Part shown: in pieces, positions 39,607 through 48,855 of the stretch | How positions within the stretch are numbered: position 1 is the first letter of the stretch | How the letters are laid out: each line of letters begins with the position of its first letter | Origin: Actinospineispora eucalypti | GTDB lineage: Bacteria > Actinomycetota > Actinomycetes > Mycobacteriales > Pseudonocardiaceae | Direction: 5' to 3' | NCBI GenBank assembly: GCA_014208095.1 | Contig: JACHMT010000001.1 | Span: 2,852,001-2,916,000 of the forward strand | Length of the DNA stretch: 64,000 nucleotides | Position numbers and translations under genes: made by a program | Notes under the pieces: generated by a model | Seen by the model: only the letters and a program-made list of their open reading frames with translations | Told to the model about the DNA's origin: nothing | Databases searched by the model: none

Positions 39607-39651
39607 GTGGATAACGCGTGGTTGCGCCGGAGAGGTCGGCCAGGTGGCTGA
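39607..39651 (+). CDS. Possible 14-codon leader peptide coupled to plsC
   Basis: A GTG-initiated frame ([14 protein letters not shown]) ends in TGA inside the first codons of the acyltransferase gene. The same promoter-like GGCACAATGG block lies the same distance upstream of this GTG as of the cmk GTG. Translation could bring ribosomes to the plsC start. This is weak evidence, and it may be only the transcript leader. Confidence 0.3.
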   Translation: MDNAWLRRRGRPGG

Positions 39652-40297
39652 CATCGACCGGCAGCTGCCCGCCGACAGCTGGCCCGTGCTGCACGACCTG
39701 GCCCGCTGGCTGGCCACCTGGCTGTTCCGGCCGGCCTTCCGGCTGCGCCTGTACAACGCGGCGAACGTACCGGCCAGCGGGCCGGTGGTGCTGGTGGCCA
39801 ACCACAGCTCACTACTGGACGGGCCGCTGCTGCTCGGCATCCCCCGACGGCGCTCGGTCTTCCTGATCAAGGTCGAGATGTTCACCGGCGTCCGGGGCTG
39901 GTTCCTGCACCGGATCGGCCAGCTGGCCGTCCGGCGGGACGTGCCGGACCGGGCCCCGCTGCTCGCGGCGCAGGCGCTGCTGCGGGCCGGTGGCCTGGTC
40001 GCGGTGTTCCCCGAGGGCACCCGGGGGGATGGTGACTCCGCCTCCGCGCGGGGTGGCGCCGCCTGGCTGGCCCGGAGCACCGGCGCCGTCGTGGTGCCGG
40101 TGGCCTGCCGGGGCACCCGCCGCCCGGAGGACGCCGGCCGCCGGTTCCGCCCCCGGGTGGACATCCTGGTGGGGGAGCCCTTCCAGGTGAGCACCGAACG
40201 CGGGAGGGCCGGCCTGGCCACCGCGACCGAGCAGGTCCGGTCCGCGCTGGCCGACCTGGTCGCCGAAGTCGATGAGTTGCGCGGGATTGTGAAATGA
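39644..40297 (+). CDS. 1-acyl-sn-glycerol-3-phosphate acyltransferase family (PlsC-like)
   Basis: The 217-residue protein has the acyltransferase motifs NHSSLLDG (HX4D, about residues 54-61) and FPEGTRG (about 124-130), with [11 protein letters not shown] as block IV. It probably acylates lysophosphatidic acid or a related lipid at the membrane; a hydrophobic patch is near the N-terminus. GTG 39644 is the start. The stop overlaps der by 4 bases. Confidence 0.88.
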   Translation: MADIDRQLPADSWPVLHDLARWLATWLFRPAFRLRLYNAANVPASGPVVLVANHSSLLDGPLLLGIPRRRSVFLIKVEMFTGVRGWFLHRIGQLAVRRDVPDRAPLLAAQALLRAGGLVAVFPEGTRGDGDSASARGGAAWLARSTGAVVVPVACRGTRRPEDAGRRFRPRVDILVGEPFQVSTERGRAGLATATEQVRSALADLVAEVDELRGIVK

Positions 40298-41721
40298 GTA
40301 CCGAGGACACCGAGACCGAGACCTGGTCGGACGAGGCCGAGTTCGCGCTCGCCGAACAGGCGGACGACGCGGCCGGCGAGGCCACCGAGGCCGCCCCGCC
40401 CGCCCCGGTCCTTGCCGTGGTCGGGCGCCCGAACGTGGGCAAGTCCACCCTGGTCAACCGCCTGATCGGGCGCCGGGAGGCGGTCGTGCAGGACGTGCCC
40501 GGGGTGACCCGGGACCGGGTCGCCTACGACGCGCAGTGGAACGGCCGACGGTTCACCCTGGTGGACACCGGCGGCTGGGAACCGGACGCGCGCGGGCTGC
40601 GGGCGGCCATCGCCAACCAGGCCGAGCTGGCCATGGAGACCGCCGACGCCATCCTGCTGGTGGTGGACGCCCAGGTCGGCGCGACCGCCACCGAGGAGGC
40701 CGTGGCCCGCACGCTGCGCCGGTCCGACCGGCCGGTGCTGCTCGCCGCGACCAAGGTGGACGACGAGCGCCTGGTCGCCGACACCGCCTCGCTGTGGTCG
40801 CTCGGCCTCGGCGAGCCGATGCCGGTGAGCGGCCTGCACGGGCGGGGCTCCGGTGACCTGCTGGACGCCATCCTGCGCGCGCTGCCGGAGACGCCCAGGG
40901 AGGTGGTCGGGGCCCGGGCCGGCGGCCCGCGCCGGGTCGCCCTGGTCGGCAAGCCGAACGTGGGCAAGTCCAGCCTGCTCAACCGGCTCACCGGCGAGCA
41001 GCGGTCGGTGGTCGACTCGGTGGCCGGCACCACCGTCGACCCGGTCGACTCGCTGGTCGAGCTGGACGGGCAGACCTGGCGCTTCGTGGACACCGCCGGC
41101 CTGCGCAAGCGGGTCCGCACGGCCAGCGGCATGGAGTACTACGCCAGCCTGCGCACCCGTTCGGCGATCGAGGCCGCCGAGGTGGCCGTGGTGCTGGTGG
41201 ACGCCTCCGAGCCGATGGCCGAGCAGGACCAGCGGGTGATCAGCATGGTCGAGGAGTCCGGCCGGGCGCTGGTGCTCGCGTACAACAAATGGGACCTGGT
41301 CGACGAGGACCGCCGGCTGGCCATGAAGCGCGAACTGGAGCGCGACCTGGTCCGCGTGCAATGGGCCGAGCGGGTGAACGTTTCCGCGCTCACCGGGCGG
41401 GCGGTCAGCAAGATCGCGCCCGCGCTGCGCACCGCGCTGGAGTCTTGGGACCGGCGGATTCCGACCGGCGTGCTGAACGGCTGGCTGTCCGACGTGATCG
41501 CCGCGACCCCGCCGCCGGTGCGCGGCGGCAAGCAGCCGAAGGTGCTGTTCGCCACCCAGGCGCAGGCGCGGCCGCCGACATTTGTGCTGTTCACGACGGG
41601 TTTCCTGGAAGCCTCCTATCGCCGGTTCATCGAGCGGCGGCTGCGCGAGGACTTCGACTTCGTCGGCAGCCCGATCCGCATTGCGATGCGGGTGCGCGAG
41701 AAGCGGCAACGCAACCGCTAA
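40294..41721 (+). CDS. der: Ribosome-assembly GTPase Der (EngA)
   Basis: Der is a double GTPase needed for 50S subunit maturation. The 475-residue protein has two G domains with GRPNVGKST (44-52) and GKPNVGKSS (about 219-227), each with DTGGW or DTAGL switch II and TKVD or NKWD G4 motifs, and a C-terminal KH-like domain ending [14 protein letters not shown]. The first 30 residues are an acidic extension usual in actinobacteria. The start overlaps plsC (ATGA). Confidence 0.96.
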   Translation: MSTEDTETETWSDEAEFALAEQADDAAGEATEAAPPAPVLAVVGRPNVGKSTLVNRLIGRREAVVQDVPGVTRDRVAYDAQWNGRRFTLVDTGGWEPDARGLRAAIANQAELAMETADAILLVVDAQVGATATEEAVARTLRRSDRPVLLAATKVDDERLVADTASLWSLGLGEPMPVSGLHGRGSGDLLDAILRALPETPREVVGARAGGPRRVALVGKPNVGKSSLLNRLTGEQRSVVDSVAGTTVDPVDSLVELDGQTWRFVDTAGLRKRVRTASGMEYYASLRTRSAIEAAEVAVVLVDASEPMAEQDQRVISMVEESGRALVLAYNKWDLVDEDRRLAMKRELERDLVRVQWAERVNVSALTGRAVSKIAPALRTALESWDRRIPTGVLNGWLSDVIAATPPPVRGGKQPKVLFATQAQARPPTFVLFTTGFLEASYRRFIERRLREDFDFVGSPIRIAMRVREKRQRNR

Positions 41722-41845
41722 GAAACCGTTCGGATTCGCGGCCGTTCGGGGAGCACCGTCATCTCGATCTTCCTTTGTGCCCGCACCGGGTTGTAGACAG
41801 TAGGATGTCAGCACTTTCGCGGCCCCGACATGGCAGGAGGTCGGC

Positions 41846-42508
41846 ATGACTGCCCGCCCGCACGATTCGCCGGTGCGAATTGTGCTGGCCGACGACGAGC
41901 CGTTGTTGCGCGCCGGCCTGCGCGTGGTGCTCGAGGCGGAGGGTACCGTCGAGGTGGTCGCCGAGGCGGCGGACGGGGCCGAGCTGCTGGAGGCCGTGCG
42001 CCGGCACCGGCCGCAGGTCGTGCTGGTCGACGTCCAGATGCCCGGAGTGGACGGGTTCGCCGCGCTGCGCGCGCTGAGCAAGGAGCCCGACCCTCCGCCG
42101 GCCGCCGTGCTGACCACCTTCGACCTGGACGGCTACGTCAGCGAGGCGTTGCGCATCGGCGTGCAGGGCTTCCTGCTCAAGGACGCCGAACCGGCGGCGC
42201 TGGTGCGTGCCGTGCTCGACCTGGCCGCCGGGGGAGCGGTGCTGGATCCCCGGATCACCGCCCGGTTGCTGCCCCGGTTCGTGGCCGGTGGCACGGGACC
42301 GGCGCCGGCCCAGCTGGACGAGCTGACCCTGCGCGAGCGGCAGGTGCTCACCCAGATCGCCTCCGGCCACTCCAACGCGGCGATCGGTGAGAACCTGGGG
42401 CTGGCCGAGGCGACCGTGAAGAAGTACGTTTCCGCCGTGTTGGCCAAACTGGGCGCGCAGAACCGGGTACAGGCAGCGCTGCTGGCTCAGGGCTTAGGTG
42501 TGGGATGA
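41846..42508 (+). CDS. NarL/LuxR-type response regulator
   Basis: The 220-residue protein has a receiver domain with phospho-acceptor Asp62 in LVDVQMPGVDG and acidic pocket DDE at 16-18, then a LuxR helix-turn-helix LTLRERQVLTQIASGHSNAA near residue 152. GGAGGT lies 5-11 bases before the ATG. It overlaps the sensor kinase gene by 4 bases, so the two form a cognate pair. Target genes are not evident. Confidence 0.92.
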   Translation: MTARPHDSPVRIVLADDEPLLRAGLRVVLEAEGTVEVVAEAADGAELLEAVRRHRPQVVLVDVQMPGVDGFAALRALSKEPDPPPAAVLTTFDLDGYVSEALRIGVQGFLLKDAEPAALVRAVLDLAAGGAVLDPRITARLLPRFVAGGTGPAPAQLDELTLRERQVLTQIASGHSNAAIGENLGLAEATVKKYVSAVLAKLGAQNRVQAALLAQGLGVG

Positions 42509-43767
42509 GCAACCGCACACCGACCGTCCCGGGGCGTAGGACCTGGCAGCTGCTGGTGCTGTCGGTGGTGATCCCGGCCGCGGTGGTGTGCCTGTCCGGG
42601 CCGGGGCCGTTCCGCTGGTCGATGGCCGCGGCGCTGGGGGCCTGCCTGATCCTGCCGCTGCGCTACGTGCGGCCCCGGCTGGTCCTGTTGGCCTGCCTGC
42701 CCGGCTTGGCCGGCGGCCTGGGCTGGCCGGCGGCCATGGTGAGCCTGTACGCGATCGGCCGGGCCACCGGGCGGCGGATGCCGACCATGCCGTGGATCGC
42801 CCTGTGCGCCGCCACCTCCTTCATCGCGGTGCTGCTCTCCGAGTCGCTGTCCTGGCAGCGGATCCTGGTCACCGCGGTCGCCTGTGGGGTGTACAGCCTC
42901 GCGCCGGCGGTGCTCGGGCTGCTCATCACCACCCGGGAGCAGCTGCAGTCCAGCCTGCGTGACCTGGAGGCCGCGCGGGAGGCCACGGTGGCGGCGCGCG
43001 AGGAGGTCGCCAGGGCCGCCGAGCGGGACCGGATCGGCCGGGAGATCCACGACGCGGTTGGCCACCACGCCACGATGATCGCGGTTGGCGCCGCCGCACT
43101 GGCCGCGACCAGCAAGGACGAGCAGACCCGGGAGACCGCCGAGCGGCTGCGCGTGCTGGCCAAGCGGGCGCTCGCCGAGATGCGCGCCGCGCTGGGCCTG
43201 CTCGGCACCGACTCGGAGCTCAGCTCCGGCATCGCCGCGCTGCCCGAACTGGTCGCCCGGGCGCGGGAGTCCGGCATGAAGGTCGAACTGATCGGGGCGG
43301 GCAAGCTCGGCGACGACATCCCGCTCGGCGTGGAACGGACGGTCTACCGGCTGATCCAGGAGACGCTGACCAACGCGGCCAAGCACGCCGAGGGCGCCGA
43401 GGTGGAGGTGCGCCTGGAGCGGTGGGCCACCGAGCTTCGGGTCACCGTCACGAACGGTCCGCCGCCCCGCCCCAAGATGACGATCACCACCGGCCGCCCC
43501 GGGGGTGGCCTCGCCGGCCTGGCCGAGCGGATCGGCGTGCTCGGCGGCCGCCTGCGCGCCCGCCCGACCAGCAAGGGCGGCTTCTCCGTGCAGGGCCGGC
43601 TGCCCTGCCCGCCGCTGCCCTGGCACGTGGCCGCCCCCGGCGCGCTGCGCAACACCGGCGCCCCGACCAGGGCCGCACGCCCCGAGGGTGAGCTAAGGGA
43701 TACCAAAGTCGCCTCAAGTCGGGCAACCAACGACGGTAGTGTCACGCGGGCCGCCCGCGCACACTGA
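42505..43767 (+). CDS. Sensor histidine kinase (HisKA_3 type)
   Basis: The 420-residue membrane kinase has about four to five helices in the first 130 residues, the dimerisation/phosphoacceptor block ERDRIGREIHDAVGHH with His182, and an HATPase domain with TLTNAAKHAEGAEV and RPGGGLAGLAERIGVLGG. The last 60 residues are a disordered tail. The pair is of the DesK/NarX-like group typical of actinobacteria. The signal is unknown. Confidence 0.92.
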   Translation: MSNRTPTVPGRRTWQLLVLSVVIPAAVVCLSGPGPFRWSMAAALGACLILPLRYVRPRLVLLACLPGLAGGLGWPAAMVSLYAIGRATGRRMPTMPWIALCAATSFIAVLLSESLSWQRILVTAVACGVYSLAPAVLGLLITTREQLQSSLRDLEAAREATVAAREEVARAAERDRIGREIHDAVGHHATMIAVGAAALAATSKDEQTRETAERLRVLAKRALAEMRAALGLLGTDSELSSGIAALPELVARARESGMKVELIGAGKLGDDIPLGVERTVYRLIQETLTNAAKHAEGAEVEVRLERWATELRVTVTNGPPPRPKMTITTGRPGGGLAGLAERIGVLGGRLRARPTSKGGFSVQGRLPCPPLPWHVAAPGALRNTGAPTRAARPEGELRDTKVASSRATNDGSVTRAARAH

Positions 43768-43864
43768 TCGCGCACTACTAGGTACATGTACGAGGGGTCG
43801 CCACGACCGGTTGTCCCGGCCTCCCGCGCCTGCGGTAGGCTACCGATTGCCCCTCGGGGGCAAC

Positions 43865-43938
<74 letters not shown>

Positions 43939-43948
43939 CGGTTCGGCG

Positions 43949-43991
43949 AAGGCCCGTTGAACTGGTGGAAACACCAGGTCAGTGGGCCTTT
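43949..43991 (+). terminator. Hairpin terminator after tRNA-Pro
   Basis: AAGGCCC (43949-43955) pairs with GGGCCTT (43984-43990) and an inner stem CTGGTG-GAAA-CACCAG lies within, followed by TTTCCC. It is 11 bases after the tRNA 3' end. Confidence 0.75.
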
Positions 43992-44223
43992 CCCGTACCT
44001 GAGAACGATCACCGCTCGCGCTCAGATTTCATGATCGTTTCCTGTTATATGGAGCGAATCTGGAGCGACCGCTGTTATCAGCCGTAATGGGGTCAGGATT
44101 TGGCGATTTTTGTGGCGCAGTTCACATGATCAGATGCAATGGGTCTGAACTGGCTACAACCCGCTCGAATCTGGGACAACTCGAAGACTGGTGCTGAGTC
44201 CTGTTTCGGTGGGGCGCCGCTGG
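43992..44223. other. Non-coding junction between tRNA-Pro and accessory genes
   Basis: About 230 bases with noticeably more A and T than the flanks. It contains TATGGAGCGAATCTGGAGCG, a direct repeat of GGAGCGA. No integrase gene is present. The stretch may be the end of an integrated element whose recombinase is lost or distant, but a second copy of the tRNA 3' end was not found by reading. Confidence 0.4.
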
Positions 44224-46002
44224 TCAGTGTTTGAGGTGGCGTTTGAGGTGGGCAAGCTCGGCGTGTAGGGCGTGGGTTATGTGTGCGGGGTGGCGTAGTC
44301 CGTGGGCCTCGTCGGTATAGGTGATGAGTGTGGCGTGCGGTTGTTGGGCGGCGAATTCGCGGACGTCGTTGATCGGGGTGACGGTGTCGTTTTCGCCGTG
44401 GATCAGGTGGATGGGAGCGGACGCGGGGGAGAGCCGGTCGGGGCTCTGGGGTGGGGTGAGCAGTGTGGCGTGGTGGGCCTGGAATTTGGGGGCGGTGTGT
44501 GCCCAGGTGGCGGGGTCGATGACGGCGTGTCGGACGCAGCCCGCGCGGAAGATGTCGGTGGTTGCGAGTGCCCGTAATGCGGTGTAGGCGCCTGCTGAGG
44601 AGCCGCAGATCGCTACCCGGTTCGGGTCGACGCGTCCTGACTTGGTGAGGTGGGTGACCGCGTGGATGCAGTCGGTGACGTCGATTCGGCCCCATCGGTG
44701 TCGGAGCGCGTTGCGGTAGGTGCGTCCGTATCCGGTGCTGCCGCGGTAGTCGACGTCGAGAACGGCGTAGCCGTGGCTGGTGAAGAACAGCACCCAGGGG
44801 TCGAGGCGTAGGTGTGTGTTGCTGGTGGGGCCGGGGTGTGCGCGCACCAGCAGTCCTCGAGCGGCGGTGGTCGGTGGGTGGAGCACGGCGTGGGCGTGGC
44901 TGTTGTCGCGGGTGGGGAACTGGATCAGTTCGGGGGACTTGTCGGGTGTGGCGTGGGGGCTGTGGATGGGGGTGGTGAGTTCGCGGTGCGCGCCGGTGCG
45001 GATGTCGATCACGGCGACGGCGGGGGTTTGGGTCGGGGTGGCGCCGATGGCGGCGAGGTGGTGGCCGTCAATCGCGAGATAGGGCTTGAAGCTCGTGTAG
45101 GACACGGGTAGCTGGACGAGGGCGCCGTCGCTGTCGGTGAGGGCGAGCCAGGTTCGGGGGCCTTCCTGCGCGGTGACGGCGACGCGCTGGTCGGGCAGCG
45201 GCTGATAGCTGGCGTAGCCGAACTCCCACATAGCGGGGCCGAGCTCGGCCTCGCACGCGATGACGGGCTCGACGTGGCCGTCGCGGTGTCGGTAGAGGTT
45301 GGCCCAGCCGGTTCGGTCGGACAAGAAATACAGGACGCCGTCGGGGCTGTAGCGGGGTTGGCTGATCGCCTCGTCGGCTGATCCGCCGACCAGGGCCGTG
45401 GGACCGATGGTGGCGTCGGGCCGGAGATCGGCGGTCCATAGGCGGGTGCCGTCCCAGGGCATGTTGGGGGCGTTCCAGGTGATCCAGGCCAGCTTGGTGC
45501 CGGTCGAATCGATGGCGGGGGACGAGTAGAAGTCCGCCCCAGAAGCGATTACTTGCGGCTGCCCGGGACGGTCTGCCGGCAGGGAGACGAGCTCGTTGAT
45601 GACCTCGGCGCCGGTATGGCGTTCCCGGACGCAGACCAGCCGCCGGTTGTCGGGGCTGAGATGAAGGTCGCCGTGCCGATGTTCGCCGTCAGTGACTTCG
45701 GGAGTGAGCGGGGTGAGCGCGCCGCCGTCTGCCCGCCAGATGCGTTGGTCGTCCGCGTGGACGAACCACACCACGCGATCATGGACGACATATGCGCCGC
45801 CGCCGTACTCGTGCACGGTCGAGGCCACGTGAATCCCGGGCGGGAGGACACTGCCGGTGCGGCCGTTGTGCCAGGTCACGAGTACGTCGCCGCTGGCGCG
45901 GCGTTCAATCCAGTAGAGGCGCCCGTCGGCCGCGGTGAGCGCGTCGAGCGCGATCGCGGAGGGTATTTCACCGCTGTCGCGCGATTGTGGTGTGCCGGTC
46001 AT
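44224..46002 (-). CDS. S9 family (prolyl oligopeptidase/acylaminoacyl-peptidase type) peptidase
   Basis: The 592-residue cytoplasmic protein has an N-terminal seven-bladed propeller-like part (about 1-340, with LHLSPDNRRLVCVRER and QPRYSPDGVLYFLSDR blades). The C-terminal alpha/beta hydrolase has nucleophile Ser469 in CGSSAGAY, Asp in HGENDTVTP and His in DEAHGLRH. No signal peptide is seen. The ATG overlaps the regulator stop by 4 bases (ATGA), so the peptidase is translated with that XRE regulator. It could process a peptide or serve as a hydrolase for a small amide; the context gives no direct substrate. Confidence 0.88.
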   Translation of the reverse strand: MTGTPQSRDSGEIPSAIALDALTAADGRLYWIERRASGDVLVTWHNGRTGSVLPPGIHVASTVHEYGGGAYVVHDRVVWFVHADDQRIWRADGGALTPLTPEVTDGEHRHGDLHLSPDNRRLVCVRERHTGAEVINELVSLPADRPGQPQVIASGADFYSSPAIDSTGTKLAWITWNAPNMPWDGTRLWTADLRPDATIGPTALVGGSADEAISQPRYSPDGVLYFLSDRTGWANLYRHRDGHVEPVIACEAELGPAMWEFGYASYQPLPDQRVAVTAQEGPRTWLALTDSDGALVQLPVSYTSFKPYLAIDGHHLAAIGATPTQTPAVAVIDIRTGAHRELTTPIHSPHATPDKSPELIQFPTRDNSHAHAVLHPPTTAARGLLVRAHPGPTSNTHLRLDPWVLFFTSHGYAVLDVDYRGSTGYGRTYRNALRHRWGRIDVTDCIHAVTHLTKSGRVDPNRVAICGSSAGAYTALRALATTDIFRAGCVRHAVIDPATWAHTAPKFQAHHATLLTPPQSPDRLSPASAPIHLIHGENDTVTPINDVREFAAQQPHATLITYTDEAHGLRHPAHITHALHAELAHLKRHLKH

Positions 46003-47357
46003 CGGTCGTGGTGGATGGCGTGCGCCTGATCGTCGAGCGCCCGCGCGGCCGCGTGTACCCCGGCCTGGGCGAAGGCGTCGCGCAATGCCCGCGCCGCGCC
46101 GAGTCCCGCGGCGGAGCCACGGCGGGCGAAGGTGTCGAGGGCGGCGCCGCCCAGTCGGAGTGCCTCCTGCGCGTCGCCGCATGCCAGGTGCGCATGCGCC
46201 ATCCCGATCTGGATCCGGGCTTTGCGCCGGTCGCAGGATGAAGGGAGGCGGTCCAGCGCCTCGCGGAAGTCGGCGATGGCGTCGCGGGGCTGGTTGAGCG
46301 TGAGGTGGCAGTTGCCGGCGTGCGCGGCGAGGCTGCCCTCGTCGAACTCGTACATCCAGGGGTCGGCGCCGTCCGGGCGCGGTTGGGTGAGCCATTCCCG
46401 TGCTTGGTGGATCGCCTTGCGCGCGGCGGCGGGTCGCGCGGTTCGGGCGAGCGCGTCGGCCCGCAGGATCGTGAGCCAGGAGCGGGTTGTGGGTGAGAGC
46501 GACCTGGGGATGGTGTCGATGGCTTCGCTGAGGTGAGTGAGCGCGCGATCGGGATGTCCGAGCTGCGCGGCGACGAGACCTTGGTAGCCGTTGATGTAGC
46601 AGCTCAGTCCTTGGTCGCCGGCTTCGCCGACGGCGTCGGTGGCGTGGGCATAGCTGTGGCCGCTGCTGACGGGGTCGCCGAGGTCGAACCACAACCACGC
46701 GGCGAACCCGGCGGCCTCGCCGGCCGCCGATCCGAGCCGCCGCCGCAGTCGGCCCTCTTGGTGGTTGCGCAGCAGCGTGGTCAGCAGAGCGAGGTGGGCC
46801 TGAACGTGCGTGAGCATCTCCGTCGAGGACAGCTCGTGATAGAGGTGACGTTGCCGGTCGGTGATCTGCTCCAGGTCATCGACCACGGCTTCGGAGATGC
46901 GTGAGGAGCGGCGCCCGGCGTCGGCCAGCCGCTCCCAATCCACCCCTGACTCACCACCGGGATTAGCCGGACCGGTATGCGGGGCTGGTTGATCAGCCGA
47001 CGCCGCGCGCCGTGTGCGCAGGTTGTGGCTGCGGATATGCGCTTGTTCGCGGATCACCGCGGCGAGCATGACAATCAGCTGGCCGTTGGTCAGCAGCGCC
47101 GCGTCACACGCGGCGATCATGGACTCCGAGGGCACCACGGCCGCGCGTTCCACCGCGCCGAGGTGCTGAGCCGAATACCCGGTGCGCCGACCAAGCTCGT
47201 GCAGGGTCCAGCCCCGTTCGTTCCGGTACGTGCGCAGCCGAACCCCCAGCGCGGCAAGCACCGACCGCGAACCATCCTGCGGCTTGGCCGGCCGGCCGGC
47301 GCGCCGACGGGCCGACCCGCTCGATGACCGGTCCGAGCCCGCTTCCCTCGCAGCCAC
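45999..47357 (-). CDS. XRE family regulator with TPR-like C-terminal region
   Basis: The 452-residue protein has a helix-turn-helix near residues 38-95 (LRTYRNERGWTLHELGRRTG, then YSAQHLGAVERA) and a long helical C-terminus with TPR-like pairs (GYQGLVAAQLGHPDRALTHL, HLTLNQPRDAIADFREALD). Such actinobacterial regulators resemble peptide- or ligand-sensing proteins, but the ligand is unknown. The GTG start has GGGGG upstream. It is divergent from the glycosylase-like operon and shares a 292-base promoter region, so control of both directions is likely. Confidence 0.85.
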   Translation of the reverse strand: MAAREAGSDRSSSGSARRRAGRPAKPQDGSRSVLAALGVRLRTYRNERGWTLHELGRRTGYSAQHLGAVERAAVVPSESMIAACDAALLTNGQLIVMLAAVIREQAHIRSHNLRTRRAASADQPAPHTGPANPGGESGVDWERLADAGRRSSRISEAVVDDLEQITDRQRHLYHELSSTEMLTHVQAHLALLTTLLRNHQEGRLRRRLGSAAGEAAGFAAWLWFDLGDPVSSGHSYAHATDAVGEAGDQGLSCYINGYQGLVAAQLGHPDRALTHLSEAIDTIPRSLSPTTRSWLTILRADALARTARPAAARKAIHQAREWLTQPRPDGADPWMYEFDEGSLAAHAGNCHLTLNQPRDAIADFREALDRLPSSCDRRKARIQIGMAHAHLACGDAQEALRLGGAALDTFARRGSAAGLGAARALRDAFAQAGVHAAARALDDQAHAIHHDR

Positions 47358-47385
47358 CTGCCGACCCCCTTGTTCGCTCGCCGCA

Positions 47386-47409
47386 ATTTGCTGGTCGTTG
47401 CGAGCAAAT
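47386..47409. promoter_or_regulatory. Inverted repeat upstream of the XRE regulator, operator candidate
   Basis: ATTTGCT (47386-47392) and AGCAAAT (47403-47409) are perfect 7-base arms separated by 10 bases, centred about 40 bases before the regulator start. The arms are AT-rich in a GC-rich region. One helical turn between half-sites suits a dimeric helix-turn-helix protein. Confidence 0.45.
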
Positions 47410-47649
47410 CCACCCGGTTTGTTGGCTAGTCCTCATGGTCCGAATACACACCCACCACCGGTGGACACGTCACCGGGGAAATGATCTCCCAGCGCGGGCG
47501 CCCCGCGCCAAACCATACGCGCGTGACCGGCGCTGCACGGGCGAACACAACCTTCGGGTGGGCCGCGGGCAAGGTGACTCACCTGGGAAGGCCGCGCAGT
47601 GTGGTGGGTTTCCCCGTGCGCGCGTTGCAACACCAGCCGAGGCGTACGG

Positions 47650-48855
47650 ATGATCATGGCTGATCATCCGTCGGTAGATCAGGCGTACCAGCTGCTTGTC
47701 TCACGGGAGGACCGTCGCTATCACGCGGTGTGGGATCGGGAGATCTTCGTGCTCGCCGGCCCGGATCGGGGTGTGTTGCCGTCGGCGGTGTGCGGGCGCG
47801 GTGGTTGCGAGCCCTACGACGAGTCGGGCATGTCGCGCCCGCGGGCCTGTAGCGAGTGCTTCCCGTGGCTACGGGCGAACGCTCCGGAAGCGACATGCGT
47901 CGGTGCCCCGCGCCGCAACCTTGCCGTGCACCGCGAGACCGGCGTGCACCGGTCGTGGGTGGTTCGTGCTGGGATGGCGTCCCCGCCGGCTGATCTGGCC
48001 GGCCCGCTGGAGAGGACCCCTGCCGTGGTTGATGGTGTGCGGGTTGGCATGGTCATGACCGAGCACCCCGGTTGGAGTTGGCAGGGCGGCAGCTGGTTGC
48101 GGGCGGTCCGCTCCGACGATTCGGTGTGGGTGCTCACGGCCGCACCCGCGGCTCAGGGCATCGGTGACGTGGCCGCGCACGCCGTGCGCACCGGCGGTGT
48201 GGGGCAGCTGCCCGCGATGGACGTGTACAACCCGCGCGAGCTGATCGATCCGGCCTCCGTGGTGGCCGGCTTGAGGGGGTTGGGGCCGGTGGCGCGCTGG
48301 CGCAACCCGGAGGTGTGGGATGCGTTGGCGACAGCGGTGTTGCGGCAGGTGATCCGCGCCGGGCAGGCCCGGAAGCTGTATCAGGCGTTCAGCCAGGCCC
48401 ACGGCGAACCCATCGACACCCCGATCGGCGGGGTGTGGGTGTTCCCGACCCCCAGCGTGGTGCTGGGTCTGCCGGATGGGGAGTTCTCCCGGCTCGGGTT
48501 GGCGTTCAAACGCCCGACACTGCGCGCCGCCGCCGAGGCGGTCCTGGCGTTCGGCGAGAAATGGGCCGGGTTGACGCCGGCCGAGTTGGCGGTCGAGCTG
48601 CGGTCGGTGCCCCGGGTGGGGCCGTGGACCGCCGGCGCCGCGGTGGCGGATCTGTCCAACAACTACGCGCTGTACCCGTACGCCGACCTGGCGGTGCGGA
48701 CCTGGGCCGCTCGGCTAGCGCCCGAGCAGATGTGGCCGAAGGCCGAGGACGACTTCGCCCGGGTGTGGTCGCGGCTTGCCGGCGACCGGCTCGGCGCGTG
48801 GACTTTGCTGACCCTGGCTTGGGGGAATCGACATGTCAACGGAGCAGGGCTCTGA
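47650..48855 (+). CDS. HhH-GPD DNA glycosylase-like protein with Cys-rich N-terminal region
   Basis: The 401-residue protein has a Cys cluster near residues 42-70 (VCGRGGC, then ACSEC) that could bind zinc. Its C-terminal half (about 210-400) is an HhH-GPD base-excision fold. VPRVGPWTAGA is the helix-hairpin-helix and Asp346 in YPYADLAVR fits the catalytic Asp of AlkA-like monofunctional glycosylases. No iron-sulfur Cys loop follows. The ATG at 47650 has GAGG 7 bases upstream; ATG 47656 is an alternative. It is the first gene of a four-gene operon and overlaps the radical SAM gene by 23 bases. The base it recognises is unknown. Confidence 0.78.
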   Translation: MIMADHPSVDQAYQLLVSREDRRYHAVWDREIFVLAGPDRGVLPSAVCGRGGCEPYDESGMSRPRACSECFPWLRANAPEATCVGAPRRNLAVHRETGVHRSWVVRAGMASPPADLAGPLERTPAVVDGVRVGMVMTEHPGWSWQGGSWLRAVRSDDSVWVLTAAPAAQGIGDVAAHAVRTGGVGQLPAMDVYNPRELIDPASVVAGLRGLGPVARWRNPEVWDALATAVLRQVIRAGQARKLYQAFSQAHGEPIDTPIGGVWVFPTPSVVLGLPDGEFSRLGLAFKRPTLRAAAEAVLAFGEKWAGLTPAELAVELRSVPRVGPWTAGAAVADLSNNYALYPYADLAVRTWAARLAPEQMWPKAEDDFARVWSRLAGDRLGAWTLLTLAWGNRHVNGAGL

